A stretch of 64,000 bases of DNA from Moniliella sp. 'wahieum'. Taxonomy: Eukaryota; Basidiomycota; Moniliellomycetes; Moniliellales; Moniliellaceae. The number at the start of each line of letters is the position of its first letter. Position 1 is the stretch's first letter. The stretch is from the NCBI GenBank assembly GCA_003971905.1, contig RSEE01000024.1, forward strand, positions 248,001-312,000. Reading direction: 5' to 3'. Below are positions 58,154-64,000 of this stretch, piece after piece. The notes under the pieces are model-generated. The model searched no databases, was not told where the DNA came from, and saw only the letters and a program-made list of their open reading frames with translations. A program made the position numbers and the translations under genes.

Positions 58154-61100
58154 TTAGCAGTCGTCCGAGCCTTCGCCTTCGCCGCTCCCGCCCCAGCTAC
58201 CGTCGCCATGGCCGTTCCAACCCCAGCTGCCATCGCCGTGGCTGCTGCCGCCCCAGCTGCCATGACCGTGGCTACTGCCGCCCCAGCTGCCGTCGCCATG
58301 GCCACCCCAGCCCCAGCTGCCGTCACCATGGCCACTTCCACCCCAGCTGCCATGACCGTGGCTGCTGCCGCCCCAGCTGCCGGCGGCGTGGCCGTTCCAA
58401 CCCGAGCTGCCATCGCCATGACCGTTCCAGCCCCAGCTGCCGTCGCCATGCCCGTTCCAGCCCCAGCTGCCATCGCCATGACCGTTCCAGCTAGAACTGC
58501 CACCGCTGTGACCGTTCCAGCCCCAGCTGCCGTCGCCGTGGCCACCCCAGCCCCAGCTGCCATCACCATGACCGTTCCAGCTACCAGCACTGTGGCTGTG
58601 GCCGTTCCAGCCCCAGCTACCGTCGCCATGACCGTTCCAGCCCCAGCTGCCGTCGCCATGCCCGTTCCAGCCCCAGCTGCCGTCGCCGTGACCATTCCAG
58701 CTAGAACTGCCACCGCCATGGCCGTTCCAGCTGCCGGCACCGTGACCGCCACCTGAAGCGCTGGCGCCACCAGACTTGGAAACGCCGCCGCTGGCACCGC
58801 CGTGGCCCGAGGCGCTAGCGCCACCCGACTTGGAAACGCTCCACGACTTGGAAGCACCGCCATTGCCACTGCCGTTGTCGCTGCCGCTGCCGTGGCCGTG
58901 ACCGGTCGCACCACCAGACTTGGAGGCGCTCCACGACTTGGAGGCACCACCATGGCCACTCTCATTGCCGCTGCCGCTGCCGTTGCCACTGCCGCTGCCG
59001 CTGCCGCTGCCATGACCATGACCGCTGGCTCCGCCGGATTGAGAAGCACTCCAGGACTTCGAGGCGCCCCCATGGCCGCTCTCATTGCCACTGCCGCTGC
59101 CGTGGCCGTCACCGCTAGCTCCGCCAGACTGGGAAGCACTCCAGGACTTGGAAGCACCACTATGGCCGCTCTCATTGCCGCTGCCACTGCCACTTCCGTG
59201 ACCGTGGCCGCTAGCGCCGCCAGACTGAGAAGCGCTCCACGACTTGGACGGGCTGCCGCTGCCACTGCTGTGACCGTGACCGCTGGCGCCACCAGATTGG
59301 GAGGCGCTGGCCGACTTGGAGGCACCGCCGTGGCTGCTCTGGTTGCCGCTGCCACTGCCGCTGCCACTGCCACTGCCACTACCGCTGCCGTGACCGTGAC
59401 CGCTAGCACCGCCAGACTGAGACGCGCTCCACGACTTGGACGGGCTGCCGCTGCCGTTTCCACTGCCGTTGCCGCTGCCGCTGCCACTTCCACTGCTGTG
59501 ACCGTGACCGCTGGCTCCACCAGACTGGGAAGCACTCGCCGACTTGGAGGCACCGCCGTGGCTGCTCTCGTTGCCACTGCCACTACCGCTGCCGTGACCG
59601 TGGCCGCTAGCGCCGCCAGACTGAGAAGCGCTCCACGACTTGGACGGGCTGCCGCTGCCACTGCTGTGACCGTGACCGCTGGCGCCACCAGATTGGGAGG
59701 CGCTGGCCGACTTGGAGGCACCGCCGTGGCTGCTCTGGTTGCCGCTGCCACTGCCGCTGCCACTGCCACTGCCACTACCGCTGCCGTGACCGTGACCGCT
59801 AGCACCGCCAGACTGAGACGCGCTCCACGACTTGGACGGGCTGCCGCTGCCGTTTCCACTGCCGTTGCCGCTGCCGCTGCCACTTCCACTGCTGTGACCG
59901 TGACCGCTGGCTCCACCAGACTGGGAAGCACTCGCCGACTTGGAGGCACCGCCGTGGCTGCTCTCGTTGCCACTGCCACTACCGCTGCCGTGACCGTGAC
60001 CGCTAGCACCGCCAGACTGAGACGCGCTCCACGACTTGGACGGGCTGCCGCTGCCACTGCTGTGACCGTGACCGCTGGCGCCACCAGATTGGGAGGCGCT
60101 GGCCGACTTGGAGGCACCGCCGTGGCTGCTCTGGTTGCCGCTGCCACTGCCGCTGCCACTGCCACTGCCACTACCGCTGCCGTGACCGTGACCGCTAGCA
60201 CCGCCAGACTGAGACGCGCTCCACGACTTGGACGGGCTGCCGCTGCCGTTTCCACTGCCGTTGCCGCTGCCGCTGCCACTTCCACTGCTGTGACCGTGAC
60301 CGCTGGCTCCACCAGACTGGGAAGCACTCGCCGACTTGGAGGCACCGCCGTGGCTGCTCTCGTTGCCACTGCCACTACCGCTGCCGTGACCGTGACCGCT
60401 AGCACCGCCAGACTGAGACGCGCTCCACGACTTGGACGGGCTGCCGCTGCCGTTTCCACTGCCGTTGCCGCTGCCGCTGCCACTTCCACTGCTGTGACCG
60501 TGACCGCTGGCTCCACCAGACTGGGAAGCACTCGCCGACTTGGAGGCACCGCCGTGGCTGCTCTCGTTGCCACTGCCACTGCCACTTCCGTGACCGTGGC
60601 CGCTAGCGCCGCCAGACTGAGAAGCGCTCCACGACTTGGACGGGCTGCCGCTGCCACTGCTGTGACCGTGACCGCTGGCTCCACCAGACTGGGATGCACT
60701 CGCCGACTTGGAGGCACCACCGTGGCTGCTCGAATGGCCGGTGGCACTGCCTCCGTTTGATTTGGACACGGCACCGGTGTTGGAAGCGCCGCCATGGCCG
60801 CTCCAGCTTCCCTCGCTGTGGCCGTGACCGGACCAGCCCCAGCTGCCGTCGCTGTGGCCGCTCCAGCTGGAGCTGCCATCACCGTGCCCACTGCCGCCCC
60901 AGCTGCCATGGCCGTGGCTGCTGCCGCCCCAGCTGCCGTCGCCGTGACCACTCCAGCTGGAGCTGTCGCCGTGACCGTTCCAACTGCCGGAGCTGCCATT
61001 GCCATGTCCATTCCAGCTGCCGGCACTGTGACTGTGCCCAGACCAGCCCCAGCTGCCGTCGCTATGGCCGCTCCAACTCGAGCTGCCATCACCGTGACCA

Positions 61101-63356
61101 CTGCCGCCCCAGCTTCCATGGCCGTGGCTGCTGCCACCCCAGCTGCCGGCACCGTGGCCGCTCCAGCTCGAGCTGCCATCACCGTGGCCACTCCAGCTGC
61201 CGCTGCCATGACCGCCACCGGAAGCGCTAGCGCCGCCAGACTTGGTCACACCGCCGCTGGCACCGCCCGAGCCACCGCTTCCACCGGAGTGAGAACCACC
61301 GCTGGAACCGCCACCGGCCGACTTCGAAGGGGCACCGCCAGAACCGCCCGAAGGGCTAGAGGCAGCAGACTTGGAGTAGCTCCTGGTGGCGCCACCCGAA
61401 GATCCGGCCCCACCCGACTTCGAGTGCCCGCCATTGCCACCCGACGGGCTAGCACCGCCTGACGATCCGGCACCGCTGGAGTGAGAGTAGCCGCTACCGG
61501 AACCGTTAGACTTGCTGGCGCCGCCCGAGGATCCGGCACCGCTGGAGTGAGAATAGTTGCCGCCAGACTGGCTAGCGCCACCCGAAGATCCGGCCCCACC
61601 CGACTTCGAGTGCCCGCCATTGCCACCCGACGGGCTAGCACCGCCCGAGGATCCGGCACCGCTGGAATGCGAGTAGCCGCTCCCAGACCCGTTCGACTTG
61701 CTGGCGCCGCCGAGGATCCGGCACCGCTGGAGTGAGAGTAGTTGCCGCCAGACTGGCTAGCGCCACCCGAAGATCCGGCCCCACCCGACTTCGAGTGCCC
61801 GCCATTGCCACCCGACGGGCTAGCACCGCCCGAGGATCCGGCACCGCTGGAATGCGAGTAGCCGCTACCGGAACCGTTCGACTTGCTGGCGCCACCCGAG
61901 GAACCGGCACCGCTGGAGTGAGAATAGTTGCCGCCAGACTGGCTAGCGCCACCCGAAGATCCGGCCCCACCCGACTTCGAGTGCCCGCCATTGCCACCCG
62001 ACGGGCTAGCACCGCCCGAGGATCCGGCACCGCTGGAATGCGAGTAGCCGCTACCGGAACCGTTCGACTTGCTGGCGCCACCCGAGGAACCGGCACCGCT
62101 GGAGTGAGAATAGTTGCCGCCAGACTGGCTAGCGCCACCCGAAGATCCGGCCCCACCCGACTTCGAGTGCCCGCCATTGCCACCCGACGGGCTAGCACCG
62201 CCCGAGGATCCGGCACCGCTGGAATGCGAGTAGCCGCTCCCAGACCCGTTCGACTTGCTGGCGCCGCCCGAGGATCCGGCACCGCTGGAGTGAGAATAGT
62301 TGCCGCCAGACTGGCTAGCGCCACCCGAAGATCCGGCACCGCTGGAGTGAGAATAGTTGCCGCCAGACTGGCTAGCGCCACCCGAAGATCCGGCCCCACC
62401 CGACTTCGAGTGCCCGCCATTGCCACCCGACGGGCTAGCACCCCCGAGGATCCGGCACCGCTGGAATGCGAGTAGCCGCTCCCAGACCCGCTCGACTTGC
62501 TGGCGCCACCCGAGGAACCGGCACCGCTGGAATGAGAGTGGCCGCTACCGGAACCGTTTGACTTGCTGGCACCGCCCGTGGATCCGGCGCCGCTAGAGTG
62601 CGAGTGGCCGCTGTTGCCGCCAGACTGGCTAGGACCGCCGGAGGATCCGGCACCGCTAGAGTGCGAGTAACCGCTGCCCGACCCGTTGGATTTGCTGGCA
62701 GCGCCCGAAGAACCGGCGCCACTGGAGTGGGACCCGGTGGCGCTTCCACTCACACTCCCCGTGGCCCCACCATTGCCGCTGTGACTGCTGTTGTCACTCC
62801 ATGATTTGTTTGATGCGCCACTTGCGCTCCATCCCCAGCTCCCGGACCCACCCCTGCTGTTAGACGCGCTCCCGCCCCCGGATTTAGACCACGATCCTCC
62901 GGAGCCATTGTTTCCGGATTTACTGGCACCCCCGGACTTGGAAACGCCACCGGAAGCCCCTCCCGAGCCACTTCCATTGCCCGAAGCGCTTGCACCTTGC
63001 GATTTGGAAGCGATGCCAGTTGCAGCACTGCGACTTGCACGGGATCGGCTCTTCTTGGCGGCGCAGCCGCCTTCGGCCGAACCCTGGAAGTGCCCGCCGG
63101 CGCTGTAGCCACCATTGGCACCGCCGCTAGCACCCCAGTTCCAACCACCGTTACCGCCGTTTCCGTTACCGTTCCAGTGCCCTCCTTCGCTGAAACCGGC
63201 ACTGTAGTGGTCGCTGTAGCCCCATTGGCCGCTGACTTCGTCGCGCTTGGCTTGGTTGCGGCGATCAGGCGCAGGCGACGGTAGTGTGTATGCTTCAACC
63301 GCGACGGCGCCGACGAGCGCCGTTGCCAGAAGAGCGAATGAAGGTTGGAGTTGCAT
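58154..63356 (-). CDS. giant secreted Gly/Ser/His/Trp repeat protein
   Basis: No family is recognised. An intronless gene of 5.2 kb reads as about 1,734 residues if two one-base gaps inside the repeats (about 61705 and 62440, both visible against neighbouring copies) are bridged; 5,203 plus 2 bases is divisible by three. Residues 1-22 are a signal peptide (MQLQPSFALLATALVG), 23-38 a propeptide ending in the Kex2-like site NQAKR|DE. Then come a Trp/Asn/Gly segment, a basic patch after the first Cys (CAAKKSRSRASRS, residue 98), a 62-residue repeat block, a Trp block (GSWGWSGHGDG units), a 132-residue repeat block rich in GHGHGSGSG and SKSWSASQSGGAS, a second Trp block and the end GSGEGEGSDDC. 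The only two Cys of the mature chain are near its two ends. A secreted structural, adhesive or metal-binding role is inference. Confidence 0.8.
58160..58755 (-). repeat. C-terminal Trp block
   Basis: Degenerate units of about 30 bp encode GSWGWNGHGDG-like decapeptides with one or two Trp and one or two His each. Confidence 0.8.
59285..60472 (-). repeat. three tandem 396-bp repeats
   Basis: The word GGCGCCACCAGATTGGG recurs at 59285, 59681 and 60077, exactly 396 bases (132 codons) apart. The copies are nearly identical and contain smaller units SPSKSWSASQSGGAS and GGASKSASASQSGGAS. Related, more divergent units extend on both sides (58790-60780). Confidence 0.88.
60790..61230 (-). repeat. internal Trp block
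   Basis: Units GSSSWSGHSDGSWGWSGH and GSWGGSSHGHGSWGGSGHG, related to the C-terminal Trp block, so the 132-residue repeats are bracketed by two Trp blocks. Confidence 0.8.
61441..62430 (-). repeat. tandem 186-bp repeats
   Basis: The word CCGACGGGCTAGCACC recurs at about 61441, 61627, 61812, 61998, 62184 and, in altered form, 62427. The period is 186 bases (62 codons), with one unit at 185 and one extended by 57. Encoded units contain SGGASPSGGNGGHSKSGGAG and GGASQSGGNYSHSSGAG. Confidence 0.88.
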
Positions 63357-63459
63357 CAAAATGCCAGAGTGCGCTGCAAATGAGTGTTGCGCGCGGCAAG
63401 AAAGAAGAGGAAGGAGGGTGCAGAGGACCAAGAGGTGCAGCGAGGCAAAAGAAGAAGAA

Positions 63460-63466
63460 TTATATA
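63460..63466 (-). promoter_or_regulatory. TATA box of the giant repeat gene
   Basis: TATATAA on the minus strand lies about 105 bases before the ATG. It is followed by a purine/pyrimidine-rich leader. A strong TATA suggests a highly or conditionally expressed gene; this is inference. Confidence 0.6.
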
Positions 63467-63970
63467 CTCCCAGGGAGATCACATATTTGGAACGAATGGC
63501 AAGACTGGCGTTATGCGTGTGCTGCGGGGGAAAGGGTCGCATTTTTGTTTTTTCCTTTGTCGACGTTGAGGCACTACAACAGCCACCCCTTATGGACCTG
63601 TTCCACGTATTCCTACCACCAGGTACTTGAGCCAGCGCAAGGCCCATTTCGGTTCCAGGGCCCCGTCAGGTACCCCCGTCACTCAACCACATGCACAAAC
63701 ATACCCTCGAGCACATATACTACCCGCCGCGCCCGCAGACACAGCATGGGAACATATCACCAGTGTGTCATTCTGTCCTAATAGACAGTTACCTGATCTG
63801 AGATTTGGATAGTCGAGAAGCACCCTGGACACTTCACCGTGCCGTCGAGGCATTCCAGCGCAACCCAAGGTATTTCCAAGGGGGGATGGGGTGATATAGG
63901 CACAATCGGACCCTATGCCTCATCTGTAGCTCAGTTTTCAGGCTTCAAGCCATCCCCCACCCAGCGTGTC

Positions 63971-63993
63971 GGGGGGGGGGGGGGGGGGGGGGG
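63971..63993. repeat. 23-base G homopolymer
   Basis: An uninterrupted run of G, seven bases from the window end. Its length is unlikely to be reliable. Confidence 0.9.
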
Positions 63994-64000
63994 CATACAT

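Larger units (their letters stand above)
63357..64000. other. upstream region of the giant repeat gene and window end
   Basis: Contains the TATA box of the repeat gene, a leader of about 100 bases and the poly-G run near the window end. No other gene is supported. Confidence 0.5.

Noticed and set aside
58802-60760. A 652-codon open frame on the plus strand opposite the giant repeat gene.
   Set aside because: It is an Ala/Thr/Arg/Leu shadow of the repeats; it has no signal, no domain, and its repeats simply mirror the Gly/Ser codon use of the opposite strand.
61400-62450. A CRISPR-like regular array.
   Set aside because: The 186-bp repeats are coding tandem repeats of the secreted protein, with no unique spacers.

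Overview
The window is nuclear DNA of a GC-rich filamentous or yeast-like fungus. It has short spliceosomal introns (about 56-220 nt, donors mostly GTACGT or GTAAG) and the fungal families Ymc1, Osh1/2, Ubp6, Spo14, Msb1, Cbf1, Kar5, Rtc4 and ArgJ. Base composition and gene style suggest a basidiomycete, possibly Ustilaginomycotina, but this is an inference and not proven from the sequence.

Layout. 0.5-27.5 kb is a dense housekeeping block: a mitochondrial carrier (-), an ankyrin/PH/ORD oxysterol-binding protein (-), the proteasome-associated deubiquitinase Ubp6 (-), an AATase-type acyltransferase (-), a GPI-type aspartic protease (+), phospholipase D (-), Msb1/Mug8 (+), a Cbf1-type bHLH factor (+) with four of its own consensus sites in the promoter, tRNA-Ala(UGC) with an intron (+), and a mitochondrial hydroxyacyl-thioester dehydratase (+). 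At 28.8-34.6 kb lies a near-complete, very young Ty3-type chromovirus (-) with 180-bp LTRs and a CCCGT target duplication, apparently inserted in a poorly defined host ORF. 35.8-44 kb is a visibly AT-richer, gene-free tract ending in a degraded Ty1/Copia remnant. 45-57.5 kb is again dense: a C2H2 protein, a Kar5-type karyogamy protein, ArgJ, an unrecognised basic Ser/Arg-rich protein, an Rtc4-domain protein and an ABHD11-type hydrolase. The last 6 kb is one intronless gene (-) for a giant secreted Gly/Ser/His/Trp repeat protein of about 1,734 residues. It has a signal peptide, a Kex2-like site and two nested repeat systems, and it is the most novel item here.

A global caveat shapes the annotation. 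Almost every conserved host gene changes reading frame one or more times, and in most cases the conserved protein resumes if a short homopolymer run is one base longer. I read this as systematic homopolymer under-calling in the assembly, not as mass pseudogenisation. CDS spans below are therefore gene spans that bridge such sites.

The genes do not form one pathway. The only visible regulatory theme is RTCACGTG (the Cbf1 site), which occurs in several intergenic regions of the window and is clustered upstream of the CBF1-like gene.
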